Assembly (NCBI GenBank): GCA_000715855.1
Contig: KL571294.1
Span: forward strand, 71,282-77,925
DNA length: 6,644 bases
Direction of reading: 5' to 3'
Source: Actinoplanes liguriensis
Lineage (GTDB): Bacteria; Actinomycetota; Actinomycetes; Mycobacteriales; Micromonosporaceae
The translations under genes and the position numbers were made by a program. How positions within the stretch are numbered: position 1 is the stretch's first letter; the number at the start of each line of letters is the position of its first letter. Below the pieces are notes generated by a model. It searched no databases, was not told where the DNA came from, and saw nothing but the letters and a program-made list of their open reading frames with translations. Below are positions 1-6,340 of this stretch, in pieces.

Positions 1-36
1 CGCAATGCCGCGGCGCCGGAGGCGACGCCATCGGGC

Positions 37-513
37 TCAGTGCTTCTCGACCTCGCGGATGGCGAGCGCGGCGTCGAGGACGGCGACCGTGCTCTGCCAG
101 CCCTTGTCCTCGATCGAGTCCTCCAGGCCGGCCCGGTCGCGGGCCTGCCCGAGGCTCTGCACGGTCAGCACGCCGTGCGCGACCGGAGTCTGCGCGTCCA
201 GCGCGACCCGGGTCAGGCCGGTCGTCACGGCGTCGCAGACATACTCGAAGTGCTGGGTCTCGCCCTTGATCACCACGCCCAGCGCGACCACCGCGTCACA
301 CCGCTTGGCCAGCGCCTGAGCGACCACGGGCAGCTCGACCGAGCCGGCCACCCGGGCCACCACGACGTCGGTGACGCCGCACGCCTCGGCGGCTGCCTTC
401 GCCCGCTCGATCATGTGGTCGACCAGGTCGTTGTGCCAGCGTGAGCCGACGATGCCGAGCCGCAGCCCGGCCGCGTCGACGGGCTGGGTGTGTGGATCAC
501 CGAAGCCGGCCAT
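37..513 (-). CDS. ribH: 6,7-dimethyl-8-ribityllumazine synthase
   Basis: Lumazine synthase condenses 5-amino-6-ribitylaminouracil with 3,4-dihydroxy-2-butanone 4-phosphate, the penultimate step of riboflavin synthesis, in the cytoplasm. At 158 aa it has the family's usual length. Visible motifs are the N-terminal strand ending in SRWH (residues 24-27), the substrate loop AGSVELP (56-62), GVVIKGETQHFEYVC (79-93) with the probable general-base histidine at 88, and a TPVAHGVLTV segment that binds the phosphate-bearing substrate. The C-terminal DRAGLEDSIEDKG stretch is typical of actinobacterial members. The ATG at 513 is preceded by a strong AGAGGGGGA ribosome-binding site 5 nt upstream. It is the last rib gene, 45 nt after ribBA, and no clear terminator is visible before the window edge. 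The family assignment is secure; the oligomeric state (pentamer or 60-mer capsid) cannot be read from sequence. Confidence 0.96.
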   Translation of the reverse strand: MAGFGDPHTQPVDAAGLRLGIVGSRWHNDLVDHMIERAKAAAEACGVTDVVVARVAGSVELPVVAQALAKRCDAVVALGVVIKGETQHFEYVCDAVTTGLTRVALDAQTPVAHGVLTVQSLGQARDRAGLEDSIEDKGWQSTVAVLDAALAIREVEKH

Positions 514-558
514 AGGAATCCCCCTCTGTCGTCATCATCACCGCAGAACCGGGCCGAG

Positions 559-1767
559 TCAGCCCAACGCCTCGAACAGGTGACCCATCCGGTCCCGCTT
601 GGTCCGCAGGTAGCGCACGTTCTCCGGGTGCAGGCGGACCGGCAGCGCCTCGCGGCCGGTGACCCGCAGGCCGTAGCCCTCCAGCCCGGCCCGCTTCGCC
701 GGATTGTTGGTGAGCAGGCGCATCGAGCGCACGCCCAGGTCGTACAGGATCTGGGCGCCCGTCCCGTAGTCCCGGGCGTCGGCCGGCAGCCCCAGCTCCA
801 GGTTCGCGTCGACGGTGTCGAAGCCACGATCCTGCAACTGGTACGCCTGAAGCTTGTGCAGCAGCCCGATCCCGCGCCCCTCGTGGCCGCGCATGTACAG
901 CACCACGCCACGCCCGGCCGCCGCCACCCGCTCCAGGGCCGCGTCCAGCTGCGGGCCGCAGTCGCAGCGACGGGAGCCGAAGACATCCCCGGTCAGGCAC
1001 TCGGAATGTACCCGGACCAGCACGTCCTCCCCGTCGGAGAGGTCGCCGTAGACCAGCGCGACGTGCTCGCCGTTGTCCGCCGAGGTGCGGTAGCCGACCG
1101 CGGTGAAGACGCCGTGCTCGGTCGGCATGGTGGTCTCCACCACGCGCTCGACCTGCTTGCCGTCCCGCTCCCGCAGGTAGGCCACCAGGTCCGCGATCGT
1201 GACCAGCACCAGATCGTGCTCGATCGCGAACTTCTCCAGGTCGGGGCGGCGCTGCATGGTGCCGTCGTCGTTGACCATCTCGCAGAGCGCGCCGGACGGG
1301 CTGCACCCGGCCAGCACGGCCAGGTCGATCGCGGCCTCGGTGTGACCAGGACGGCGCAACACGCCACCGGCCTTGGCCCGCAACGGCACCACGTGCCCCG
1401 GGCGCGACAGGTCGGACGGCTGGGTCGTCGCCGAACCGAGCAGGCCGATCGTCCGCGCGCGGTCCGCGGCCGAGATGCCGGTGCTCACACCGTGCCGGGC
1501 GTCGACCGCCACGGCGTACGCGGTGCCTTTCTTGTCCTGGTTCGTGTGGTACATCGGGGGCAGGTCGAGCCGGTCCGCCTCGGACTCGGTGATCGCGACA
1601 CAGATGTACCCGGACGTGTAACGGACCATGAACGCGACCAGCTCCGGAGTGGCGTGCTCGGCCGCGAAGATGAGGTCGCCCTCGTTCTCCCGGTCCTCGT
1701 CATCCACCACGATCACCGGCCGTCCGGCCTTGATCTCGGCGATCGCGCGCTCGATGCTCTCAGACAT
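559..1767 (-). CDS. ribBA: Bifunctional DHBP synthase / GTP cyclohydrolase II
   Basis: This fused enzyme supplies both precursors of riboflavin. The N-terminal half (about residues 1-200) is 3,4-dihydroxy-2-butanone 4-phosphate synthase, acting on ribulose 5-phosphate. It shows the acidic metal-binding loop [10 protein letters not shown] (22-31), TGISAADRA (96-104), RPGHVVPL (122-129) and HTEAAIDL (142-149). The C-terminal half is GTP cyclohydrolase II, with [18 protein letters not shown] (253-270) giving the zinc ligands C257, C268 and C270, then [11 protein letters not shown] and the LLTNNPAK motif near the end. The length of 402 aa is normal and both active sites look intact. The ATG at 1767 lies inside the end of ribE: the ribE stop overlaps it by 8 nt, so the two are probably translationally coupled. 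The start gives [15 protein letters not shown], a standard N-terminus. Confidence 0.96.
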   Translation of the reverse strand: MSESIERAIAEIKAGRPVIVVDDEDRENEGDLIFAAEHATPELVAFMVRYTSGYICVAITESEADRLDLPPMYHTNQDKKGTAYAVAVDARHGVSTGISAADRARTIGLLGSATTQPSDLSRPGHVVPLRAKAGGVLRRPGHTEAAIDLAVLAGCSPSGALCEMVNDDGTMQRRPDLEKFAIEHDLVLVTIADLVAYLRERDGKQVERVVETTMPTEHGVFTAVGYRTSADNGEHVALVYGDLSDGEDVLVRVHSECLTGDVFGSRRCDCGPQLDAALERVAAAGRGVVLYMRGHEGRGIGLLHKLQAYQLQDRGFDTVDANLELGLPADARDYGTGAQILYDLGVRSMRLLTNNPAKRAGLEGYGLRVTGREALPVRLHPENVRYLRTKRDRMGHLFEALG

Positions 1768-2359
1768 TGCGGCTCCCCAGCATCTTCTCGACGTACTTGG
1801 CGATGACGTCGACCTCGAGGTTGACCGGCTCGCCGATGGCCTTGCTGCCCAGCACCGTGTGCTTGGAAGTGGCCGGGATCATCCCGACCGAGAACGTGTC
1901 GTCGGTGACCGCCATGACGGTCAGCGAGACACCGTCAACGGTGATCGAACCCTTCTCGACCACATATCGCGCCAGCTCCGCCGGAAGCGAGAAGGTAACG
2001 ACCTCCCACTGGTCGGCCGGCTCCCGGGCGATCAGCTTCGCGACCCCGTCCACGTGGCCCTGCACCAGATGGCCGCCGAGACGGCTGCCGAGCGCCGCCG
2101 CCCGCTCCAGGTTCACGTTGCTGCCGACCTTCAGCGCGCCGAGCGACGAACGCCGCAAGGTCTCGCCCATCACATCGGCGGTGAACACCCCGTCGACGTT
2201 GTCGATGACGGTGAGACAGACGCCGTTGACGGAGATCGAATCGCCGTCGCCCGCGTCCGAGGTGACCAGCGGCCCCCGGACCGCGATGACCGCGGAGTCC
2301 TCGGCGCCCTCGGTGAGGCGGACGATCTCACCGAGCTCTTCGACGATGCCAGTGAACAT
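1760..2359 (-). CDS. ribE: Riboflavin synthase, alpha subunit
   Basis: Riboflavin synthase dismutates two 6,7-dimethyl-8-ribityllumazine molecules into riboflavin and the pyrimidine precursor that RibH reuses. The 199-aa protein has two homologous lumazine-binding barrels. The first starts with the hallmark [10 protein letters not shown] (1-10) and carries [11 protein letters not shown] (41-51). The second starts at [11 protein letters not shown] (95-105) and carries [11 protein letters not shown] (138-148). The C-terminal helix ([12 protein letters not shown]) mediates trimerisation in the family. An upstream in-frame reading extension exists, but the ATG at 2359 is chosen because MFTGIVEE is the invariant N-terminus and an AAAGG ribosome-binding site lies 9 nt upstream. 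The ribD stop is 13 nt before this start, and its own stop overlaps the start of ribBA. The same protein is called RibC in some actinobacterial annotations. Confidence 0.96.
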   Translation of the reverse strand: MFTGIVEELGEIVRLTEGAEDSAVIAVRGPLVTSDAGDGDSISVNGVCLTVIDNVDGVFTADVMGETLRRSSLGALKVGSNVNLERAAALGSRLGGHLVQGHVDGVAKLIAREPADQWEVVTFSLPAELARYVVEKGSITVDGVSLTVMAVTDDTFSVGMIPATSKHTVLGSKAIGEPVNLEVDVIAKYVEKMLGSRNV

Positions 2360-2372
2360 TGGATCTGGCCTT

Positions 2373-3458
2373 TCAGTCCGTTTCAGGGTGGTGGGCGGGG
2401 CGGTCGGAAGGCTTGGCACGGAGCGTGGCGGTGAAGCGCAGGTCGCCCCCGATCTGCGCGATGTCGGTGAAGTCGAGCTCCAAGGCGTCGGCGATCGTGC
2501 CGATGCCCGCGTCGACCAGGGCGGGACGGCCGGCGCCGAGCAGTTTCGGCGCGACATAGCCGATCACCCGGTCGACCAGGCCCGCCGCGAGGAACGCGCC
2601 CGCCAGAGTCGGGCCGCCCTCCAGCAGGACGTTGCGGATGCCGCGGGCGTGCAACTCGGAGAGCACGGAGAGCAGATCGACCCGGCCGGACGGATCCTGA
2701 CCCGCCTCGGCCGCGGTGACGATCCAGGTCGCGGCGGCGGCGTCACGGACACGGGCATTCTCCGGGGTACGCCCCCGGGAGTCGACGACCACCCGCAACG
2801 GCTGCTTGATCGCGAGCGACCCGTCCCGCAGGTCCCGGACTGTCAGCTGGGGATCATCGGCGAGCACCGTGCCGACCCCGACCACGATCGCGTCCACGGT
2901 GCTGCGCAGCTCGTGCACGTCGAAGCGGGACTCGGGAGAGCTGACCCACTGGCTCGTCCCGTCCGCGGCGGCCGAGCGGCCGTCCAGCGTGGCGGCGAAC
3001 TTCCAGGTCACGAACGGGCGGGACCGGCGCACCGCGGTCAGCCAGGCGATGTTGCCCAGCTCGGCCTCGAAGCGGCGGACCCCGGTCTCCACCTGGATCC
3101 CGGCCGCACGCAGGGTGGCGGCGCCGCCGGAGGCCACCGGGTTCGGATCGTCGACCGCGATCACGACCCGGCGCAGGCCGGCCTGGATCAGCGCCTCCGA
3201 ACACGGGCCGGTGCGGCCGGTGTGGTTGCAGGGCTCCAGCGTGACGACGCAGACACCGCCGCGGGCCCGCTCGCCGGCCTGGGCGAGCGCGACGATCTCG
3301 GCGTGCGGGCCGCCCGCATAGGCGTGGAAGCCCTCGCCGACGACCTCGCCGTCGGCGCTCAGCAGCAGGCAGCCGACCACCGGGTTGGGACTGGTCGTGC
3401 CGAGGCCACGGCCGGCCAGCGCGATCGCGCGGCGCATCGCCTCGTCCTCGGTCACCAT
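2373..3458 (-). CDS. ribD: Bifunctional diaminohydroxyphosphoribosylaminopyrimidine deaminase / 5-amino-6-(5-phosphoribosylamino)uracil reductase
   Basis: RibD performs the second and third steps after GTP cyclohydrolase II: hydrolytic deamination of the pyrimidine, then NADPH-dependent reduction of the ribose side chain. The N-terminal cytidine-deaminase-like domain (about 1-145) shows TSPNPVVG (22-29), the zinc and proton-shuttle motif HAE (52-54), and PCNHTGRTGPC (76-86) with ligands C77 and C86. The C-terminal reductase domain begins near RPFVTWKFAATLDGR (147-161), followed by GVGTVLADDPQLTVR (194-208) and a LLEGGPTLAGAFL nucleotide-binding stretch around residue 280. The length of 361 aa is normal. 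The ATG at 3458 has a GAGAGGA ribosome-binding site about 10 nt upstream. It is the first gene of the rib operon and lies 219 nt downstream of the FMN riboswitch, so it is the gene most directly controlled by it. Confidence 0.96.
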   Translation of the reverse strand: MVTEDEAMRRAIALAGRGLGTTSPNPVVGCLLLSADGEVVGEGFHAYAGGPHAEIVALAQAGERARGGVCVVTLEPCNHTGRTGPCSEALIQAGLRRVVIAVDDPNPVASGGAATLRAAGIQVETGVRRFEAELGNIAWLTAVRRSRPFVTWKFAATLDGRSAAADGTSQWVSSPESRFDVHELRSTVDAIVVGVGTVLADDPQLTVRDLRDGSLAIKQPLRVVVDSRGRTPENARVRDAAAATWIVTAAEAGQDPSGRVDLLSVLSELHARGIRNVLLEGGPTLAGAFLAAGLVDRVIGYVAPKLLGAGRPALVDAGIGTIADALELDFTDIAQIGGDLRFTATLRAKPSDRPAHHPETD

Positions 3459-3484
3459 CTGCGTCTCGTCCTCTCACGCGGTGC

Positions 3485-3537
3485 GCCACGCGAGGGAATC
3501 GCGCGGCCGTGCCACGCGAGGCCAATCGCGCGGCCGT
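3485..3537 (-). repeat. Tandem 26/27-bp repeat in the ribD leader
   Basis: Two copies abut exactly: 3485-3510 (26 bp) and 3511-3537 (27 bp). They differ only in the middle (GAGGGAATC against GAGGCCAATC). Each copy contains a small inverted repeat CGCGA/TCGCG with a 5- or 6-nt loop (stems 3489-3493/3499-3503 and 3515-3519/3526-3530). The stem is therefore identical while the loop differs. CACGCG recurs on both sides (3476-3481 region and 3540-3545). The repeat lies between the riboswitch platform and the ribD ribosome-binding site. Whether it matters for expression is unknown; it could also be a simple local duplication. Confidence 0.75.
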
Positions 3538-3571
3538 TTCACGCGCGACGAGCTTGAGGGAGAAAACGCCA

Positions 3572-3676
3572 GGAATCGGACACGGAGGGCACGCTTCGCG
3601 CGCCCCGGCCGGATGCGGCCCTCACCGAGGACGCACCCCGGATGTAGCCCTGCTGAGGGCACACCCGTCCGATTCC
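3572..3676 (-). promoter_or_regulatory. Structured leader domain, candidate riboswitch expression platform
   Basis: Starting one base after the P1 helix of the riboswitch, the leader RNA reads GGAATCGGAC (plus 3667-3676). Its exact 10-bp complement GTCCGATTCC occurs at plus 3572-3581, so a long stem can enclose about 85 nt. Inside are local hairpins: GCCCT/AGGGC (3647-3660), CCTC/GAGG (about 3620-3630), and an 8-bp stem GGGCGCGC/GCGTGCCC with a GAA loop (3587-3605, one G-U pair). The central GAGGGC (plus 3618-3623) could pair with either flanking GCCCTC (3655-3660 or 3585-3590), which gives mutually exclusive folds. No U-tract follows the strong hairpin directly, so classic intrinsic termination is not obvious. 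The base pairing is seen in the sequence; its switching role is inference. Confidence 0.5.
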
Positions 3677-3677
3677 G

Positions 3678-3851
3678 CGCGCTGTCTCCCATCCGGACTG
3701 TCTGACCGAGCTCTCGCCCGATCAACCGTCGGCCCCGGATTCTCACCAGGTCCACCGGCCGCCATGGTCTTGACGTCCGGGTCGCGGGCTTACCGCCGCT
3801 TGCGCAGCAGATCACCGCCGGTTCGGAATTTCACCGAGTCCCGCCAGCGCG
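3678..3851 (-). ncRNA. FMN riboswitch (RFN element)
   Basis: The minus strand carries the conserved RFN core. It begins at the 5' side with GGTGAAATTCCGAACCGGCGGT (about 3813-3834), continues with GAGAATCCGGGGCCGACGGTTGAT in the middle, and ends with AGTCCGGATGGGAGA (3685-3699). The closing helix P1 can be seen as CGCGCTG (plus 3845-3851) pairing over 7 bp with CAGCGCG (plus 3678-3684). In known examples FMN binding to this aptamer shuts down transcription or translation of riboflavin genes. Here it precedes ribD directly, so feedback repression of ribD-ribE-ribBA-ribH is the obvious role. The promoter must lie upstream, in the 62-nt gap (3852-3913) behind the aminotransferase gene or inside that gene; I could not pick a convincing -10/-35 pair. 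Confidence 0.95.
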
Positions 3852-3913
3852 TGGTGGGTTACCCCCGAGTCTTGCACGCGATCGCGGATTTGCCACCCCG
3901 CGCGTCGCGGATC

Positions 3914-5095
3914 TCACAACGGCTTGTTGACCATGGCGCTGACCAGGGCAGCAGCGTGCTCGATCTCGTCCTCGGTGTTGTAGTAGTGCGGCGAGAAACG
4001 GACCAGCGGCGGCGGATTCCGGTCCTCGGTGTCGAGCTGCTGGTGCGCCGGAACGGTGCTGGTGACGTTCACGCCGGAGGCGGCCAGCCGCGTCACCACC
4101 TCCTCGGCGTCCACGCCGTCGACCGTCGCGGTGACGATCGCGCACTGCCGGCGCCCGAGGTCGTAGACGGTCACGCCCGGAGTGTCCTCGAGCAGCCCGC
4201 GCATCCGGTCGCCGAGCTCGGCGTTGCGCTTGCCGATCTCGTCGAGACCCAGGTTGAGCGCCTGATCGACGGCCGCGCCCAGGCCGAGCACGGTGGCGTA
4301 GTTCATCTCCCAGGTGGCGAAGCGCCGCGCGCCGGGCGCCCAGTCGAAGCCGCGGGCGCCGTCCCAGTCCGCCGATTCGATCTCCACGACGTGCGGGTCG
4401 AGCCGGTCCAGGATGCCGGCGCGCACCCAGAGGAAGCCGGTGCCGCGCGGCCCGCGCAGGAACTTCCGGCCGGTGCCGCAGAGGAGGTCGCAGCCGATCT
4501 CCTCCACGTCGACCGGGAACTGACCGGCCGACTGGGTGGCGTCCAGCAGATACGGCACGTCCGCGGCCCGGGCGATCCGCCCGACCTCGGCAGCCGGGTT
4601 GACCAGGCCACCGGCGGTCGGCACGTGGGTCAGCCCGATCAGTCTCGTGCGTTCGTCGATCAGACCGGCCAGCGCGTGCGTGTCGATCTGCCCGTACTCG
4701 TCGTTCGGCACGACCACGACCTCGGCGCCCACCCGTCGTGCCGCCTGCAGGTAGGACAGGACGTTGCTGCCGTACTCGTTGCGGCCGGTCAGCACCCGGT
4801 CACCGGCGCGCAGCGGCACCGCGCAGAACGCCGCCTGCCAGGCGTGCGTCGCGTTGTCGAAGAGCGCGATCTCGTCGGATCGGCCGCCGAGCAGCTCGGC
4901 CAGGCTGGAGTAGACCGCGGCGACCCGCCCGGCGGCCGCGTCCGCCGCCTCGTAGCCACCGATCTCGGCCTCGAGTCGCAGGTGCCCGACGACCGCGTCC
5001 AGGGTCTCCTGCGACATCAGTGCCGCGCCCGCATTGTTCAGATGGATCCGGTGGCGGCACCCGGGAGTGCCGGCACGAAGCGCGTCGACGTCCAT
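3914..5095 (-). CDS. Class-V PLP-dependent aminotransferase / lyase-like enzyme
   Basis: A 393-aa cytoplasmic enzyme of fold-type I, aminotransferase class V (the family of cysteine desulfurases, isopenicillin-N epimerase and EgtE-type sulfoxide lyases). Key features are HLNNAGAALM near the N-terminus (18-27), DNATHAWQ (80-87) at the cofactor-phosphate region, H157 in LTHVPTAGG, LLDATQSAGQFPVD (183-196) with D185 expected to contact the pyridine nitrogen and Q188 the phenolic oxygen, and the GTGRKFLRGPRGTGF block (207-221) with the Schiff-base lysine at K211. There is no cysteine-bearing catalytic loop clearly matching a desulfurase, so the reaction and substrate stay open. The ATG at 5095 is the only good start: an in-frame TGA lies just upstream, and GAGG abuts the ATG with no normal spacing. 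The gene is divergent from tetR and shares its operator region. It ends 62 nt upstream of the FMN riboswitch on the same strand. Confidence 0.9.
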   Translation of the reverse strand: MDVDALRAGTPGCRHRIHLNNAGAALMSQETLDAVVGHLRLEAEIGGYEAADAAAGRVAAVYSSLAELLGGRSDEIALFDNATHAWQAAFCAVPLRAGDRVLTGRNEYGSNVLSYLQAARRVGAEVVVVPNDEYGQIDTHALAGLIDERTRLIGLTHVPTAGGLVNPAAEVGRIARAADVPYLLDATQSAGQFPVDVEEIGCDLLCGTGRKFLRGPRGTGFLWVRAGILDRLDPHVVEIESADWDGARGFDWAPGARRFATWEMNYATVLGLGAAVDQALNLGLDEIGKRNAELGDRMRGLLEDTPGVTVYDLGRRQCAIVTATVDGVDAEEVVTRLAASGVNVTSTVPAHQQLDTEDRNPPPLVRFSPHYYNTEDEIEHAAALVSAMVNKPL

Positions 5096-5135
5096 CCTCG
5101 AAGAATTTCAGACCGGCCGCCTCCGCGCACCCTTC

Positions 5136-5173
5136 GTAGACAGTGTCTACTCGCTCTGGTAGACACTGTCTAT
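5136..5173. promoter_or_regulatory. Nested palindromic operator, probable TetR-family binding site
   Basis: Two 13-bp perfect palindromes (6-bp arms, central base G or C) are present: TAGACAGTGTCTA at 5137-5149 and TAGACACTGTCTA at 5160-5172. Because one is the reverse complement of the other, the whole block also forms a larger inverted repeat with perfect 14-bp arms (5137-5150 and 5159-5172) around an 8-bp spacer. The centres lie 23 bp apart, about two helical turns, which suits two repressor dimers on the same face. The block fills the gap between a divergent aminotransferase gene and a TetR-family gene, and the last palindrome base is the A of the tetR ATG. Binding by the adjacent repressor is inferred from position and symmetry. 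Confidence 0.85.
5137..5172. promoter_or_regulatory. Possible back-to-back promoters inside the operator
   Basis: On the plus strand TAGACA (5137-5142, one base from the -35 consensus TTGACA) is followed after 17 bp by TAGACA (5160-5165, a weak TAnnnn-type -10). Transcription would then begin near 5172, the A of the tetR ATG, giving a leaderless mRNA. This fits the lack of any ribosome-binding site before that ATG. By symmetry the minus strand has the same arrangement (5172-5167 and 5149-5144), giving a start near 5137 and a leader of about 40 nt for the aminotransferase. The -10 match is poor, so this is a hypothesis. Confidence 0.3.
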
Positions 5174-5756
5174 GCCTCCTGACGACGCCTTACGTGATCG
5201 CCTGGTCCGCGTCGGGGCAGAATTGTTGCGCACGGAAAGTCCCGGCTCCCTCTCACTGCGTGAGATCGCCCGCCGCGCCGGGGTCTCGCACGGCGCCCCG
5301 CGGCGCTACTTCCCGACCCACCTCTCGCTGCTCTCGGCGATCGCGCGCTCCGGGTTCGCCGACTTCTCCGAGCAGGTCACCGCGGCTCTGCGCGTCAGCC
5401 CGGAAGATCCACGATCAAAGATCAAGACAATTGCTTTCCTGTACGTACGATTCGCCGCCACCAACCGCAGCATGTTCGAGCTGATGTTCCGGCACGACGT
5501 GCTGTCCAGCGGTGGCGAGCTCGGCCTGCGTGACGCCTCACTGCCGCTCTTCCGCCTGCTCACCGACCTGGTCGCGGCCGCCCGTCCGGCACGGACAGCA
5601 CCGCAGGTGACCGCCGCGGCGATCTGGGCCGCCCTGCACGGCACGGCACAGCTCTGGAACTGGGGCTCCCTGGCCCTCGCCACCGACGCCACGGATCCGA
5701 GCCCGTTCATCGACGCCACCCTGATCGCGCACCTCGGCCCGGAAGGTCCCCCATGA
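5172..5756 (+). CDS. TetR-family transcriptional repressor with WHG-type C-terminal domain
   Basis: A 194-aa TetR-type regulator, a normal length. The N-terminal DNA-binding domain (about 7-58) contains the helix-turn-helix SLREIARRAGVSHGAPRRYFP (28-48, with the usual YF at the end of the recognition helix). The C-terminal ligand and dimerisation part has FELMFR (102-107) and the W-x3-HG motif (W152, H156, G157), typical of the WHG subgroup of TetR C-terminal domains. The effector is unknown. The ATG at 5172 is the only start that keeps a full N-terminal helix. It has no Shine-Dalgarno sequence and sits on the edge of the double palindrome, so it is probably leaderless and autorepressed. Its stop overlaps the acyltransferase start by ATGA, so the two are co-transcribed and coupled. 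The likely targets are its own operon and the divergent aminotransferase. Confidence 0.92.
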   Translation: MPPDDALRDRLVRVGAELLRTESPGSLSLREIARRAGVSHGAPRRYFPTHLSLLSAIARSGFADFSEQVTAALRVSPEDPRSKIKTIAFLYVRFAATNRSMFELMFRHDVLSSGGELGLRDASLPLFRLLTDLVAAARPARTAPQVTAAAIWAALHGTAQLWNWGSLALATDATDPSPFIDATLIAHLGPEGPP

Positions 5757-6325
5757 CCCGCATGCCGCCCCTCTACGCCGGCGCCCACCGCACGGTCGGC
5801 GCCCTGCTGCGCACGCTCTGGCCGACCACCGTGACCGGGCTGGAGAACATCCCGGCCGGCACCGGCGCGATCCTCTGCCCCAACCACCACGCCATCGCCG
5901 ACCAGCTCTTCCTCGCCGTCAACACGCCGCGGCACATCGCGTTCTGGGCGAAAGCGGAGTACTTCCGCGCCCCCGGCGCCCGCGGCAGCGTCACCCGCCG
6001 GGTGGTCACCGGAATGGGTGCCATCCCGGTCGAACGGGCCGGTGGGCGGGCCGTGCTGACCGCGTTCGACGCGGCGATCCCGATCCTGTATAAGAGACAG
6101 GTCCCGGTCATCCCGGTCGGCATCCGCGGCACCGACCAGATCCGGCCGGCCGATCGTCGCCTCCCCCGGCGCCGGCCTATCTCCCTCTCGTTCGGTCCCC
6201 CGATCCCGGTGAAGGTCGAGTCCGCCCCCGACGCCCGCCGCCTCACCGACGAACTGATAGCCGCAATCCAGTCGCTCACCGGCCAGCAATACGTCCCGTC
6301 CTACGCCCCACCCCGAACCCCTTGA
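5753..6325 (+). pseudogene. PlsC-type 1-acyl-glycerol-3-phosphate acyltransferase family, internally truncated (likely assembly artefact)
   Basis: The protein belongs to the lysophospholipid acyltransferase (PlsC/AGPAT) family, membrane-associated enzymes that transfer an acyl chain from acyl-ACP or acyl-CoA to lysophosphatidate or related acceptors. Seen are motif I, NHHAIAD (44-50, H-x4-D with H45 and D50), a motif-II-like GAIPVER (89-95), and motif IV, VPVIPVGIRGT (117-127). Motif III, the glycine/FPEGTR-type acceptor-binding block that should lie between AIPIL (108-112) and VPVIPV, is absent. At 190 aa the product is shorter than the roughly 220-240 aa typical of relatives. The junction residues LYKRQ (112-116) are encoded by bases that match the Tn5 mosaic end. 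The frame stays open to the TGA at 6323-6325. A GGAAGG ribosome-binding site lies 6 nt before the ATG, which overlaps the tetR stop. The true chromosomal gene is probably longer and intact. If the sequence were real, the product would be expected to be inactive. Confidence 0.75.
6087..6100 (+). other. Tn5 mosaic-end / tagmentation-adapter remnant
   Basis: The 14 bases TGTATAAGAGACAG are identical to the 3' end of the 19-bp Tn5 mosaic end (AGATGTGTATAAGAGACAG), the transposase sequence carried by Nextera-type library adapters. The stretch is AT-rich against very GC-rich flanks. It sits where a conserved motif of the surrounding gene is missing. The preceding CTG overlaps what the opposite-strand adapter end (starting CTGTCTC) would supply, as if two adapter-bearing read ends had been merged. 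The match is seen directly; the artefact explanation is inference but strong. Confidence 0.85.
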
Positions 6326-6340
6326 ACCCACCACGATGCC

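Noticed and set aside
1..31. Possible start of a gene downstream of ribH (ATG at 31 on the minus strand)
   Set aside because: Only about ten codons are in the window, with a weak ribosome-binding site; nothing can be identified.
490..1806. Long open reading frame on the plus strand opposite ribBA
   Set aside because: It is antisense to a clearly conserved enzyme, its composition (rich in R, G, H, Q, V) is that of a GC-rich shadow frame, and it shows no domain.
1767..3557. 596-codon plus-strand frame opposite ribE and ribD
   Set aside because: It lies fully antisense to two well-supported genes and the sequence is low-complexity; such long open frames are expected at this GC content.
3474..3815. 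Minus-strand frame covering the riboswitch and leader, possible leader peptide
   Set aside because: It would translate the aptamer itself, and no ribosome-binding site or conserved peptide is seen.
3877..3886. CGCGATCGCG palindrome and repeated TCGCGGAT (3882-3889, 3905-3912) before the riboswitch
   Set aside because: Short GC-rich palindromes and 8-mers are frequent in such genomes, and no promoter or binding-site logic could be tied to them.
3509..5182. 557-codon plus-strand frame opposite the riboswitch and aminotransferase
   Set aside because: It runs through the RFN element and opposite intact PLP-enzyme motifs, and shows no recognisable protein family.
5406..5424. Three GATC words close together in tetR, in a slightly AT-richer stretch
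   Set aside because: They lie in normal coding sequence with the protein fold preserved, so no separate signal is needed.
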